From the NCBI GenBank assembly GCA_947478725.1, contig CANJWZ010000001.1, positions 220,630 to 284,629 of the forward strand: a stretch of 64,000 bases of DNA, given 5' to 3'. Under the pieces are notes generated by a model. That model did no database searches. It was not told where the DNA came from and saw only the letters and a program-made list of their open reading frames with translations. The stretch is from Comamonadaceae bacterium. GTDB taxonomy: Bacteria > Pseudomonadota > Gammaproteobacteria > Burkholderiales > Burkholderiaceae_C. A program made the translations under genes and the position numbers. Of the stretch, positions 7,215 through 15,919 are shown piece after piece; position 1 is the first letter of the stretch, and each line of letters opens with the position of its first letter.

Positions 7215-8837
7215 ATGATCCGCATCACCGAACTCAAGCTGCCGCTTGACCACGACGAGCACGCGCTGCCTGCGCTGATCGTCAAAACGCTGGGTATCGC
7301 CCCTAGCGATCTCATCAGCCACACCGTCTACAAACGCAGTTACGACGCGCGCAAGCAAAAGCTGCTGCTGGTGTACATCTGTGATGTAGAGCTGGCCGCC
7401 TCGCTCGAAGCGCCGCTGCTCAAACGGTTTGAAACGCATCCGCACATTCGCCCCACGCCCGACCAGAACTACTACCCGGTGGTGCAAATCAATGCAGCGC
7501 CTGCATTGAGACCGGTTGTCGTCGGCTTTGGCCCCTGCGGTATTTTTGCAGCGCTACTGCTGGCGCAAATGGGCTTCAAGCCGATCGTGCTGGAGCGGGG
7601 TAAAAAAGTGCGTGAACGCACGCAAGACACCTGGGGACTGTGGCGCAAAAGTACCTTGAACCCGGAATCGAACGTGCAATTTGGCGAAGGCGGCGCGGGC
7701 ACGTTTTCCGACGGCAAGTTGTGGAGCCAGATCAAGGACCCGCGGCACCTGGGACGCAAGGTCATGATGGAATTCGTCAAAGCCGGCGCACCGCCCGAGA
7801 TTTTGCTGGTCAGCAAGCCGCACATTGGTACCTTCAAACTGGTCAAGGTGGTCGAGCACATGCGTGAGCAAATCATTGCGCTGGGCGGCGAGGTGCGATT
7901 TGAGCAGCGTGTCAGTGATGTGCTGATTGAAAACGGCTGCATTCGCGGGCTGACGGTGCAAAACCTGAATGACAGCACGCAATACGAGATGCACGCAGAC
8001 CACGTTGTGCTGGCACTCGGCCACAGCTCGCGCGACACGGTGGCCATGCTGCATCAGCGCGGCGTTTACATGGAGGCCAAACCGTTTTCCATCGGCTTTC
8101 GCATTGAGCACCCGCAAGGCGTGATTGACCGCGCGCGGCTTGGCCAGCATGCCGGCCACCCGCTGCTGGGCGCGGCAGACTACAAGCTGGTGCACCACGC
8201 CGCCAATGGTCGCAGCGTTTATAGCTTTTGCATGTGCCCCGGCGGCACGGTGGTGGCCGCCACATCGGAGCCAGGCCGGGTAGTGACCAACGGCATGAGC
8301 CAGTACTCGCGCAATGAGCGCAACGCCAATGCCGGTATCGTGGTGGGCATATCGCCGGCTGACTACCCCGGCAGTCCGCTGGCCGGCATTGAATTTCAAC
8401 GCCAGTTGGAGACCCATGCCTACGCCCTGGGCGGCAGCAACTACCAGGCCCCCGGCCAGTTGGTCGGCGACTTTATTGCCGGCAAGCCGTCTACCCAACT
8501 CGGCAGCGTTGAACCGTCTTACAAACCGGGCGTGTTGTTGGGCGATTTACATAGCGCCCTGCCCGCTTACGCCATTGCCGCCGTGCGCGAGGCGCTGCCC
8601 GTATTCGGCAAAAAGATTCGCGGTTTTGACATGCATGACGCTGTGCTGACGGGCGTTGAGACCCGAACCTCGTCACCCGTCAAAATCAACCGTGGCGACG
8701 ACTTTCAAAGCTTGAACGTCAAGGGCCTGTACCCGGCCGGTGAAGGCGCCAGTTATGCGGGCGGTATCTTGTCGGCTGGCGTCGATGGCATTGAAGTGGC
8801 TGAGGCTGTGGCCATCAGCATCACAAGGCCGCGATAA
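7215..8837 (+). CDS. FAD-dependent oxidoreductase (COG2509-type)
   Basis: This 540-residue flavoprotein has a short N-terminal domain (MIRITELKLPLDHDE...), then a dinucleotide-binding motif VVVGFGPCGIFAALLLAQMG at about residues 98–118 followed by the ERGKKVRERT loop. FGEGGAGTFSDGKLW and a C-terminal YPAGEGASYAGGILSAGVDG are typical of the uncharacterised 'FAD-dependent dehydrogenase' family. Its substrate is unknown. An upstream TTG/ATG extension to 7176 is possible but would lie in the rnpB promoter region, so the ATG at 7215 was chosen. The stop overlaps the next start (TAATG), indicating translational coupling to the ProQ-type gene. Confidence 0.85.
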   Translation: MIRITELKLPLDHDEHALPALIVKTLGIAPSDLISHTVYKRSYDARKQKLLLVYICDVELAASLEAPLLKRFETHPHIRPTPDQNYYPVVQINAAPALRPVVVGFGPCGIFAALLLAQMGFKPIVLERGKKVRERTQDTWGLWRKSTLNPESNVQFGEGGAGTFSDGKLWSQIKDPRHLGRKVMMEFVKAGAPPEILLVSKPHIGTFKLVKVVEHMREQIIALGGEVRFEQRVSDVLIENGCIRGLTVQNLNDSTQYEMHADHVVLALGHSSRDTVAMLHQRGVYMEAKPFSIGFRIEHPQGVIDRARLGQHAGHPLLGAADYKLVHHAANGRSVYSFCMCPGGTVVAATSEPGRVVTNGMSQYSRNERNANAGIVVGISPADYPGSPLAGIEFQRQLETHAYALGGSNYQAPGQLVGDFIAGKPSTQLGSVEPSYKPGVLLGDLHSALPAYAIAAVREALPVFGKKIRGFDMHDAVLTGVETRTSSPVKINRGDDFQSLNVKGLYPAGEGASYAGGILSAGVDGIEVAEAVAISITRPR

Positions 8838-9559
8838 TGCAGGCCATGCAAAATACCGCCCCTGAACAGATGCTTGACGCCAGCGCCACCGCCGTGCCTG
8901 CCGAACCAAAACGAAAACAACACGCTCCGCGCCAAGCGCGCGAGGTGAACCCGGTGCTAGAAAAGTTGTTTGAGCTCTACCCCAATCTCTTCGGTGCGAA
9001 GTTTTTGCCGCTCAAACTCGGCATCTTTCACGACCTGCTGGCACGCCACCCGGAGGTGTTCAAGAAAGACGAGCTCAAGCTGGCGATGGGCCAGCACGCC
9101 CGGTCGACCCGTTACCTCGAATGCGTCGCCGCCGGACTGGCGCGGCATGACCTGGACGGCGTGGCGGTCGAGCCTGTGGCACCCGAGCATGTGCATCACG
9201 CGATTCTGGAGGTCTTTCGCCGGCGACAAGCCCGGTCCAAAGACGACTTGCGGCCACGCCTGCGCGTACTGCTCAAGCAGGCGATTGAAAACTCAGGCCT
9301 GGCGCTGGACGATTACGCGGCACGGGTACGGGTTCAGGACGAGGCGACCAATGCGCTGCTGGACGACGCCATGGCCGAGCTGAAGGCCGAGGCCGCCAAA
9401 CGCGAAGCGCTGATGACAACCTTCAAAGCCAGCGGCAAAACCGAGGCCGAATTTGCCGACATGTACGGCATGGACTTGAAGCTGGTCAGCAGCGTGCTGG
9501 CCAGAGTACGGGCAGAAGAAGCCAGCAAAAACCATCCGTCCACTGACGCGTTGACATGA
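8837..9559 (+). CDS. proQ: ProQ/FinO-domain RNA chaperone
   Basis: ProQ/FinO proteins bind structured RNAs, including sRNAs and 3' UTRs, and affect their stability. This 240-residue protein has the domain at about residues 35–150: NPVLEKLFELYPNLFGAKFL, LKLGIFHDLLARHPE, and GQHARSTRYLECVAAGLARH. A charged ~25-residue N-terminus (PKRKQHAPRQAR) and an alpha-helical tail (~160–240) flank it. The start overlaps the upstream stop by one base; a second ATG three codons on is an alternative. A strong terminator follows directly after the stop. Confidence 0.9.
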   Translation: MQAMQNTAPEQMLDASATAVPAEPKRKQHAPRQAREVNPVLEKLFELYPNLFGAKFLPLKLGIFHDLLARHPEVFKKDELKLAMGQHARSTRYLECVAAGLARHDLDGVAVEPVAPEHVHHAILEVFRRRQARSKDDLRPRLRVLLKQAIENSGLALDDYAARVRVQDEATNALLDDAMAELKAEAAKREALMTTFKASGKTEAEFADMYGMDLKLVSSVLARVRAEEASKNHPSTDALT

Positions 9560-9584
9560 AAAAAGGCCTGGAAAGGCCTTTTTT
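9559..9584. terminator. Bidirectional Rho-independent terminator
   Basis: AAAAAAGGCCT (9559–9569) pairs perfectly with AGGCCTTTTTT (9574–9584) around a GGAA loop. The arms carry A- and T-runs on either side, so the hairpin can end the proQ transcript and also act leftward. It begins at the last base of the proQ stop codon. Confidence 0.9.
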
Positions 9585-9601
9585 ACATAACATCGAGCGC
9601 A

Positions 9602-9643
9602 AGCCCAACAGATCTATGGGCTAGCAGCTCCTGATTCAGGAGC
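9602..9643. other. Two palindromes downstream of htpX
   Basis: AGCCCA/TGGGCT (9602–9622) is followed by a perfect odd-centred palindrome GCTCCTGA-T-TCAGGAGC (9627–9643), 14 bp past the htpX stop codon. Neither is followed by a T-run on the minus strand. They could form the 3' end structure of the htpX mRNA. Confidence 0.4.
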
Positions 9644-9657
9644 GCTCCTGCACCTGA

Positions 9658-10536
9658 TCAGACGCGGCCAGACTGCGCATTTTGCAGCGCCGCAATGCGC
9701 TCTTCAATCGGTGGATGGGTTGAGAACAGCTTGCCAATGCCGCCGGTGATACCCATGGCCGCCACCGACTTGGGCAACTCACCAGGCACCATGCCGCCCA
9801 GACGGGCCAGCGCATTCATCATGGGTTGAGTTTTGCCCATCAATTGCGCGGCACCTGCATCGGCGCGAAACTCGCGATGCCGCGAGAACCACGACACCAC
9901 CATGTGAGCGGCCACACCCAGGATGATGTCCATCACGATGGTCGTGATGTAGTAACCCATGCCGGGGCCATCGTTGGTATTTTTCAGGATAACCTTGTCA
10001 ACAAAGTAGCCCACGACGCGGCTGATAAACACCACAAAGGTGTTCATCACACCCTGAATCAGGGTCATGGTGACCATGTCGCCGTTGGCAATGTGGGCGA
10101 CTTCGTGGCCAATAACCGCTTCAATTTCTTCCCGCGTCATGCCTTGCAGCAAGCCGGTCGACACAGCAACCAGGGCAGAGTTTTTGAATGCGCCTGTGGC
10201 GAATGCGTTGGGCTCACCTTCAAAAATACCCACTTCAGGCATGCCAATATTGGCTTTGTCGGCAAACTTTTTGACGGTATCCACAATCCAGGCTTCGTCG
10301 GCATTTTGCGGCTCGTTGATAACGCGCACACCCGAACTCCACTTGGCGACGGGCTTGCTGATCAGCAGCGAAATAAATGCGCCGCCAAAACCCATGATCA
10401 GGGAAAAACCCAGCAGCGAGGTGAGGTTCAGGCCTTGCCCCGTGATGAACCGATTCAGACCCAATACGTTGACAATGATGCCAAGCACCAACACAACGGC
10501 GAGGTTGGTCAATACAAATAGAAAAATACGTTTCAT
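9658..10536 (-). CDS. htpX: Membrane zinc metalloprotease HtpX
   Basis: HtpX is an inner-membrane M48 protease that degrades misfolded membrane proteins. The 292-residue protein starts [20 protein letters not shown] (first membrane helix), has a second hydrophobic helix near residues 38–60, and the zinc site GHEVAH (His144, Glu145, His148) followed by IANGD. Two more hydrophobic segments flank a loop at about 155–205. The ATG at 10536 was chosen over an upstream extension because GGAG lies six bases before it and it gives the standard N-terminus. It is not clearly in an operon; DUF3025 ends 86 bp upstream. Confidence 0.95.
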   Translation of the reverse strand: MKRIFLFVLTNLAVVLVLGIIVNVLGLNRFITGQGLNLTSLLGFSLIMGFGGAFISLLISKPVAKWSSGVRVINEPQNADEAWIVDTVKKFADKANIGMPEVGIFEGEPNAFATGAFKNSALVAVSTGLLQGMTREEIEAVIGHEVAHIANGDMVTMTLIQGVMNTFVVFISRVVGYFVDKVILKNTNDGPGMGYYITTIVMDIILGVAAHMVVSWFSRHREFRADAGAAQLMGKTQPMMNALARLGGMVPGELPKSVAAMGITGGIGKLFSTHPPIEERIAALQNAQSGRV

Positions 10537-10622
10537 AAAATCTCCGAATGGAAGTGGACTCTGCAAATGACGATGTCGGAAGCGGTCACCCAGACCCAAG
10601 GGCTATCAAGAACTGCTGACCG

Positions 10623-11375
10623 TCAAGAACCTGGAGTTCTCGTTATTTTGCTGATTTTCTGTTTTTCCGGGCGAAATACAAGTATGTCCCCGTAAAAACA
10701 AGGGTTCTCGTTGTCTGGCCACCAGCCGGGCACCCCCAAAACGGGAAGTGCTGTGAACGGTTTACTCGCCAGTTTGTCGGCAGTGATATCGCCTGCCATC
10801 CAGGCATCCAAGTCTGCTATTGACTTTATAGCTGGTTGAGCAATATATACGTGGGCCGTGATAGGTTTTCTTGGGTAAACAAGCTTTTCAAGAAGCGCGT
10901 GGCCAAACAACAGCACCTGCGCCTGAAGCCACATTGGCCGCAACTCAACAAACAGCCGCTGCCAGTCTCTGGCGATCAGCGCGTCCCACAGCGGTTGCGG
11001 CGCCAGCAAAAAAGCGGCGTTTTCGTCAAACAGAGTCAGTGCGTCGCGTACCGGGCCGCGCACTTGTTGCACACCATCGATGGCCAGTTGCGCCGCTTGC
11101 AACTGGTTGAGCTTTTTTTTCGTCTGGGGAAAGGTCAACCAGACCAACCCATTGAAAAAGTCGTGCAGGTTGTCGCGTGTGGGGACGGTTTGGGTGTCAA
11201 AGATAAATTGCTCGTAGGCTTGGCCGTCTGGCAACGCAGATTGACTGACGAAGCGAACGGGTGACGGGGCTGCTGAGTTCAGTGCCTGTGCAACGCCACT
11301 GTCTGGCACGACCAAAGCGTTGGCCGCATAAGGCGCAAGCCAAGGCGCAGCCCAATCAATCACAGGCCGGGTCAC
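10623..11375 (-). CDS. DUF3025 domain-containing protein
   Basis: This 250-residue soluble protein matches DUF3025: [20 protein letters not shown], then [20 protein letters not shown] and a later [20 protein letters not shown]. No function is known for the family. Its start overlaps the end of pyrC by four bases (ATGA), so it is translationally coupled to pyrimidine synthesis here; that is context, not proof of role. Residues near 176–192 ([19 protein letters not shown]) are encoded by a dispersed repeat copy read antisense. Confidence 0.85.
   Translation of the reverse strand: MTRPVIDWAAPWLAPYAANALVVPDSGVAQALNSAAPSPVRFVSQSALPDGQAYEQFIFDTQTVPTRDNLHDFFNGLVWLTFPQTKKKLNQLQAAQLAIDGVQQVRGPVRDALTLFDENAAFLLAPQPLWDALIARDWQRLFVELRPMWLQAQVLLFGHALLEKLVYPRKPITAHVYIAQPAIKSIADLDAWMAGDITADKLASKPFTALPVLGVPGWWPDNENPCFYGDILVFRPEKQKISKITRTPGS
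10816..10866 (+). repeat. Dispersed two-hairpin repeat, copy 4 (inside the DUF3025 gene, antisense)
   Basis: GCTATTGACTTTATAGC forms the left hairpin (GCTAT/ATAGC), followed by TGGTTGAGCA and GTGGGCCGTGATAGG. The left half matches the family well; the right half is degraded. Confidence 0.45.
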
Positions 11376-12415
11376 ACCATGCGCCAGGCAAGGCTTTCCC
11401 CGCTGCGCAGCGGCTTGAGCTGGCCTTCTCCAAACGCAAAACTCTCGGGCGGTGTCCAGCTTTCTTTCTTCAAAGTCACGGTGCCGGTGTTGCGCGGCAA
11501 GCCGTAAAAGTCAGCGCCATTGAAGCTGGCAAAAGCCTCCAGCTTGTGCAGTGCGCCGGCCGCTTCAAAAGCCTCGGCGTACATCTCCATGGCAGCATGG
11601 GAGGTATAGCAGCCTGCGCAGCCGCTGGCGTGCTCTTTCAAATGCGCAGGGTGCGGCGCGCTGTCGGTGCCAAGGAAAAATCGTGTGTTCTCGCTCACCG
11701 CCGCTTCAACCAGCGCCAGCCGATGCGTTTCGCGTTTGAGTACCGGCAAACAGTAGTAGTGAGGCCTGATACCCCCTATAAATATAGCGTTGCGGTTGTA
11801 CAGCAAGTGGTGGGCGGTGATGGTGGCGCCGGTGTATGGACCGGCATCACGCACATAGTGCGCAGCGTCCTTGGTGGTGATGTGCTCGAACACGATCTTG
11901 AGTTCCGGAAAGTCGCGGCGCAGCGGAATCAGCTGCGTGTCAATAAACACGGCTTCCCGGTCAAACAGGTCAATGTCAGGCGACGTCACCTCCCCATGCA
12001 CCAGCAGCAGCAGGCCTTCCGTTTGCATCGCCTCCAGCGTTTTGTAGGTTTTACGCAGGTCGGTCACACCGGCATCGCTGTTGGTGGTGGCGCCTGCCGG
12101 ATACAGCTTGGCCGCCACGACCCCTGCGTCTTTGGCGCGCCTGATTTCGTCGGTCGGCAAGTTGTCGGTCAGGTACAGCGTCATCAATGCCTCGAAAGAC
12201 ACTCCGGCCGGCACGGCAGCCTGAATGCGGCTTTTGTAGGCCAGCGCCTGTGCTGCGGTCGTCACGGGCGGACGCAGGTTGGGCATGATGATGGCTCTGG
12301 CAAATTGCGCGGCCGTGTGCGGCACGACAGTGTGCAGCGCATCGCCGTCGCGGACATGCAGGTGCCAGTCGTCGGGGCGGGTGATGGTGAGGGATTCAAT
12401 AGCGGTGGGTGTCAT
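11372..12415 (-). CDS. pyrC: Dihydroorotase (class II) PyrC
   Basis: PyrC closes carbamoyl-aspartate to dihydroorotate in pyrimidine synthesis. Length (347) is typical of the E. coli-type enzyme. Metal ligands are seen: [11 protein letters not shown] (His18, His20), the carbamylated lysine in [13 protein letters not shown] (Lys103), and the late FLGTDSAPH aspartate. [19 protein letters not shown] binds the substrate region. The ATG at 12415 gives [18 protein letters not shown]. It is the first gene of a two-gene operon with DUF3025, and its upstream region faces the operator-bearing promoter of the next + operon. Confidence 0.96.
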   Translation of the reverse strand: MTPTAIESLTITRPDDWHLHVRDGDALHTVVPHTAAQFARAIIMPNLRPPVTTAAQALAYKSRIQAAVPAGVSFEALMTLYLTDNLPTDEIRRAKDAGVVAAKLYPAGATTNSDAGVTDLRKTYKTLEAMQTEGLLLLVHGEVTSPDIDLFDREAVFIDTQLIPLRRDFPELKIVFEHITTKDAAHYVRDAGPYTGATITAHHLLYNRNAIFIGGIRPHYYCLPVLKRETHRLALVEAAVSENTRFFLGTDSAPHPAHLKEHASGCAGCYTSHAAMEMYAEAFEAAGALHKLEAFASFNGADFYGLPRNTGTVTLKKESWTPPESFAFGEGQLKPLRSGESLAWRMV

Positions 12416-12502
12416 GGTTCAAATTGTCGCATCGCTACCCCCTCTCCGAAAAAACCAGATCATGGCAATGAAACAGGCATCAAATATGCCTCACATCATT
12501 AG

Positions 12503-12536
12503 TTGTGCACAATAACTGTACAAATGTGCACAATAA
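12503..12536. promoter_or_regulatory. Triple palindromic operator upstream of the Bug/PuuE/GntR/racemase operon
   Basis: TTGTGCACAA (12503–12512) is a perfect palindrome, TGTACA (12517–12522) a second, and TGTGCACA (12525–12532) a third. TGTGCACAATAA is a direct repeat whose copies are 21 bp apart, two helical turns. The array sits 53–86 bp upstream of the operon's first start codon. The likely ligand is the GntR protein encoded in the same operon, as palindromic TGT..ACA sites are common for that family; this link is inferred. Confidence 0.65.
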
Positions 12537-12588
12537 TGGTTCGTGCCAGCCGGGGCTACCGGTGCTTTGACTCCAAATAGGTGCTTTG

Positions 12589-13593
12589 ATGACCACTTTT
12601 AACCTCCGCCGTCTGGCCTTGACGAGCACTTGCATCGCCTGCGCGGCTTTGGCAACCCTGTGGGTGCCTGCCGCCCACGCGCAGACCGCTGCCTACCCCG
12701 ACAAACCCGTCCGCATCATCGTGCCCTTCCCGCCGGGCGGCGCAGCCGATATTTTTGCGCGCCTGATCGGGCAAAAGTATGGCGAACTGTGGGCTGGCAA
12801 ACAGGCCGTGGTGATTGATAACCGCGCTGGGGCCAGCGGCATCATTGGCAGTGAGGCGGCGGCCAAGTCTGCGCCTGATGGCTACACCCTGCTGATGGTG
12901 ACCATCGGCCACGCAGTCAATCCCTTCATGTTCAACAAACTGCCTTACGACACCAAAAAGGACTTCGTCCCTATCGGCATCATCGCCAATGTGCCCAGCA
13001 TTGTGGTGGTCGGCCCGTCAGCTGAAGGCAAAACTTTCAAGGACTTTATGGCCAATGCCAAAGCCAAGCCGGGCGTGGTGAAGTTCGCCAGCTCGGGTGC
13101 GGGCACCACCAGCCACATTGGTGCGGCATTGATGGAGTCGATGGCCAACGTAGACATGCTGCATGTGCCGTACAAGGGTGCCGCGCCAGCCCTGCAAGAC
13201 GTGATGGGCGGGCGCGTGGACATGTCGGTAGACATTATTTTGTCTTCATTGCAGCTGGTACAAGGCAGCAAATTACGCGCGCTAGCCATCACCAGTGCCA
13301 AGCGCTCACCACTGCTGCCTGATGTGCCCACGGTGGCTGAATCTGGCTTGCCAGGCTATGACTTCACGGCCTGGTACATGTTGCTGGCACCCAGCGGTAC
13401 GCCTGCGCCTATTCTTACCAAACTCAATGAAGACCTGCGTCGCATGGCGGCCATGCCAGACGTACGCAGCAAAATTGAAGGCATGGGCGGCGTGGTGGTC
13501 AGCCCGACATTAAAAGAAACCAATGATCTGCTCAATGGTGATTTTGACCGCTGGAGCAAGGTCGCCAAAGAACGCAACATCAAGGCTGAGTGA
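12589..13593 (+). CDS. Bug-family (TctC-type) periplasmic solute-binding protein
   Basis: A signal peptide (MTTFNLRRLALTSTCIACAA, cleavage near AHAQ) leads to a mature Bug protein: YPDKPVRIIVPFPPGGAADI, NRAGASGIIGSEAAAKSAPD and the LPDVPTVAESGLPGYDF motif. It would bind a carboxylate or related solute in the periplasm. No TctA/B genes are close. It is first in an operon with a PuuE-like deacetylase, GntR regulator and racemase, so the ligand may be a hydantoin- or ureide-like compound; that is inference. ATG 12589 was preferred to the TTG just before it, since AGGTG lies six bases upstream. The stop codon touches the next start. Confidence 0.88.
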   Translation: MTTFNLRRLALTSTCIACAALATLWVPAAHAQTAAYPDKPVRIIVPFPPGGAADIFARLIGQKYGELWAGKQAVVIDNRAGASGIIGSEAAAKSAPDGYTLLMVTIGHAVNPFMFNKLPYDTKKDFVPIGIIANVPSIVVVGPSAEGKTFKDFMANAKAKPGVVKFASSGAGTTSHIGAALMESMANVDMLHVPYKGAAPALQDVMGGRVDMSVDIILSSLQLVQGSKLRALAITSAKRSPLLPDVPTVAESGLPGYDFTAWYMLLAPSGTPAPILTKLNEDLRRMAAMPDVRSKIEGMGGVVVSPTLKETNDLLNGDFDRWSKVAKERNIKAE

Positions 13594-14487
13594 ATGCAAA
13601 GCATCTCCATGCGGGACTTGAAAGGCTACGGCCAAAACCTGCCCAAGCTACGCTGGCCGCAGCATGAGCGGGTAGCGGTTTCTTTTGTGCTGAACTTTGA
13701 AGAAGGCGCGGAGTTTTCAATCAGCGATGGCGATGACCGCAACGAAGCCGTCTACGAGGTGACTGACAGGCAAGGGGTGGCCGATGCCTGCATTGACTCG
13801 CATTTTGAGTACGGTACGCGCGTCGGTTACTGGCGCATTGCCGATCTGTTTGAGCGGTTTGGTGTGCCCTTTACCTTGAGCGCCTGCGGCAGAGCGGTGG
13901 AGCGCTCACCATGGCTGGCGCTTGATGCCACACAGCGCGGCCATGAAGTATCAGCCCACGGCTACCGCTGGGAAAAGCATCTTGAGATGGACGAAGCCAC
14001 AGAACGCGCCAGCATTCAGGCGACTGTCAAAGCCGTTCTTGAAGCGACTGGCAACCCGCCCGTGGGCTGGCACACCCGTTCCAGCCCCAGCCCGAACACG
14101 CGCAGGCTGCTGGCAGAAAGTGGTTTTTTGTACGACAGCGATGCGTACAACGACGACACGCCCTACTTTGTGCCGGTCAACGGTAAGCGCCACCTCGTGT
14201 TGCCGTATGCGTTTGACACCAACGACATGCACTTTCAGCACACCGACCGCTTTGGAACGGGCCGCGACTTCAGCCAGTATGTGTGCGATGCGTACGATTG
14301 GCTGGCGCGCGAAGGCGAACACAAGCCGCGTATGCTGTCGGTGGGTTTGCACCTTCGCATGATTGCCCGGCCAGGACGCATAGGGGCGCTAGAACACATC
14401 TTGCAGCACATCACGCAGTGCAAAACAGCATGGGTCACAACACGCAGAGCCATTGCTGAACACTGGATTCATACCAACCCGGTTTAA
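13594..14487 (+). CDS. PuuE-like polysaccharide-deacetylase-fold amidohydrolase (allantoinase/cyclic amidase candidate)
   Basis: This 297-residue protein has the carbohydrate esterase 4 (NodB) fold in the form seen in PuuE, the metal-independent allantoinase, and in cyclic imidases. Telling segments are RVAVSFVLNFEEGAEFSISD, the FEYGTRVGYWRIADLFERFG start, the RGHEVSAHGYRWEKHLEM motif and GWHTRSSPSPNTRRLL. LNFEEG in place of the usual TFDD metal motif agrees with the PuuE group. The partner racemase makes allantoin, hydantoin or another cyclic amide the plausible substrate. It begins directly after the Bug stop. Exact substrate cannot be read from sequence. Confidence 0.75.
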   Translation: MQSISMRDLKGYGQNLPKLRWPQHERVAVSFVLNFEEGAEFSISDGDDRNEAVYEVTDRQGVADACIDSHFEYGTRVGYWRIADLFERFGVPFTLSACGRAVERSPWLALDATQRGHEVSAHGYRWEKHLEMDEATERASIQATVKAVLEATGNPPVGWHTRSSPSPNTRRLLAESGFLYDSDAYNDDTPYFVPVNGKRHLVLPYAFDTNDMHFQHTDRFGTGRDFSQYVCDAYDWLAREGEHKPRMLSVGLHLRMIARPGRIGALEHILQHITQCKTAWVTTRRAIAEHWIHTNPV

Positions 14488-14497
14488 AGTTGGTGGC

Positions 14498-15199
14498 ATG
14501 AAAAAACCCAGTGACACTGTTTATGCCACCCTCAGCCAAGCGCTGCTGACGGGCGCATTACCCGCCGGCACCCAACTGATAGAAACACGCGTGGCAGCCA
14601 TTTTTGGTGTCAGTCGTGAACGGGTGCGAAAGGCCTTGCACCAGCTGGGCCACGAGCGACTCTTGGAGCTGGTGCCCAACAAAGGGGCTTTTGTCAAAGC
14701 GCCCACACTTGAGCAGGCGCGCGACATCTACGAAGCACGTCGGGTGTTAGAGGGCGGCATTGTGGCTCGGCTGGCGGGCCGCATGTCGTTACAACAGCTT
14801 GATGGTTTGCGTGCTCACCTGGCGGCCGAGCAAGCTGCATCCACCAGAGGCGACAGGGCAGCCAGCATCCGGCTGTCAGGTGAGTTTCATTTGCTGCTGG
14901 CCGAGGCTACCGGTAGCGATGCGGTCATCCACGATTTGCGTGAACTTGTCAGCCGCACATCCATGCTGGTCGCGCTCTTTGAAGAAAGCCATGCATCACA
15001 CTGCGGCTGTGAGGAGCACGAAGCGATTTTGAAACAGCTGGCGCTGGGCGATGTCAATGGCGTGCTCAACGCCACCTACGCGCACTTGTCCCTGATTGAA
15101 ACGCGCCTGCAATACCGCAAGCCCGCTGCACCAGTAGAAGCCGAAGAAGTCCTCAAGCGCGCGTGGCTGAGCGCTGCCGTGCACAGCCAGGGCGACTAA
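14498..15199 (+). CDS. GntR-family transcriptional regulator (FCD domain)
   Basis: The 233-residue protein has an N-terminal winged helix (TQLIETRVAAIFGVSRERVR, then KALHQLGHERLLELVPNKGA) and an all-helical FCD ligand domain (~80–220) with the metal-binding FHLLLAEATGS region. FCD regulators sense small carboxylates or amides. The start is ATG 14498 (MKKPSDTVYATLSQALL); an upstream TTG would overlap the deacetylase. The gene lies inside the operon, three bases ahead of the racemase start, so autoregulation through the triple palindrome at 12503–12536 is likely. Confidence 0.85.
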   Translation: MKKPSDTVYATLSQALLTGALPAGTQLIETRVAAIFGVSRERVRKALHQLGHERLLELVPNKGAFVKAPTLEQARDIYEARRVLEGGIVARLAGRMSLQQLDGLRAHLAAEQAASTRGDRAASIRLSGEFHLLLAEATGSDAVIHDLRELVSRTSMLVALFEESHASHCGCEEHEAILKQLALGDVNGVLNATYAHLSLIETRLQYRKPAAPVEAEEVLKRAWLSAAVHSQGD

Positions 15200-15202
15200 C
15201 GC

Positions 15203-15850
15203 ATGCGTATTTTGGTCATCAACCCCAACAGCACAGCTGCCATGACGACACACGTGGCGAAGCAACTGAAAATACATTTAGAGCCGCAAGCGCACATCCT
15301 GCAACGCACCGCCACAAATGGCCCGCCGGTGATAGCCACGCAGCAGGCGTTTGATGAGGCCGCGCAACTGGCAAGTGCTGTTTTGAAAAAGACGCAACAT
15401 GAAGGCGAGCTGTTTGACAAAGTACTGCTCGCCTGCTTTGGCGACCCCGGCATCGAGGCCATGGGCTTGATAACAAAGCAGCCCGTTGTCGGGCTGGCGC
15501 GCGCATCCATGGAAGTCGCAGAACACATGAACAAGCCCTATTCAGTGGTGACCGCAGGCACGGCCTGGGAAGCCATTCTTGTGCAATGTTTCAAGCAATG
15601 GGGTGCGAGCGGTTTGTTTCGCGGCGTGCAGGTGATGGGCGGAACGGGGCTGGATGTTTTTAATAACCCGCTAGCGGCCCTGCCCGCCGTGCAACGCGCC
15701 ATCACCACAGCACGTCTGGCGGGTGCTGAAAACATTATTTTGGGGGGTGCGGTGTTTGCAGGCTACAAGTCCTTGATGCAAGACAGCAGTATCGACACAC
15801 ATGGTTTGCTGGACTGCGTTGAGTGCGCGGCTGAAGCGCTGATGCGTTGA
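15203..15850 (+). CDS. Asp/Glu/hydantoin racemase family protein
   Basis: The 215-residue protein begins MRILVINPNSTAAMT, typical of hydantoin and allantoin racemases, which use two cysteines to invert the C5 centre of cyclic ureides. The first catalytic cysteine is present in LLACFGDPGIEAMG. The segment where the second is expected reads IILGGAVFAGYKSL, with glycine where LGCAG-type racemases carry cysteine; two other cysteines (LLDCVECA) lie ~20 residues on. So either another residue serves or the activity differs. As last gene of the operon it supports a cyclic-amide pathway. A strong terminator follows. Confidence 0.8.
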   Translation: MRILVINPNSTAAMTTHVAKQLKIHLEPQAHILQRTATNGPPVIATQQAFDEAAQLASAVLKKTQHEGELFDKVLLACFGDPGIEAMGLITKQPVVGLARASMEVAEHMNKPYSVVTAGTAWEAILVQCFKQWGASGLFRGVQVMGGTGLDVFNNPLAALPAVQRAITTARLAGAENIILGGAVFAGYKSLMQDSSIDTHGLLDCVECAAEALMR

Positions 15851-15876
15851 TCGCGCACGGCCCGGCAACCATTCTT

Positions 15877-15904
15877 TCAAAAGCCCCGCGAGCGGGGCTT
15901 TTGA
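15877..15904. terminator. Bidirectional terminator between convergent operons
   Basis: TCAAAAGCCCC pairs with GGGGCTTTTGA around GCGAGC, an 11-bp perfect stem with A- and T-rich flanks on either side. It separates the racemase operon (+) from the gltIJKL-like operon (-) and can end both. Confidence 0.9.
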
Positions 15905-15919
15905 ACCGGGTGAGCAGCT

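Noticed and set aside
11770..11815. Repeat-like TATAAATATAGCGTTGCGG in pyrC
   Set aside because: It encodes [15 protein letters not shown], a conserved dihydroorotase segment, so it is not an insertion.
11261..12502. 413-codon + strand ORF
   Set aside because: Antisense to pyrC and part of DUF3025; composition typical of a shadow frame with many Arg, His and Gln.
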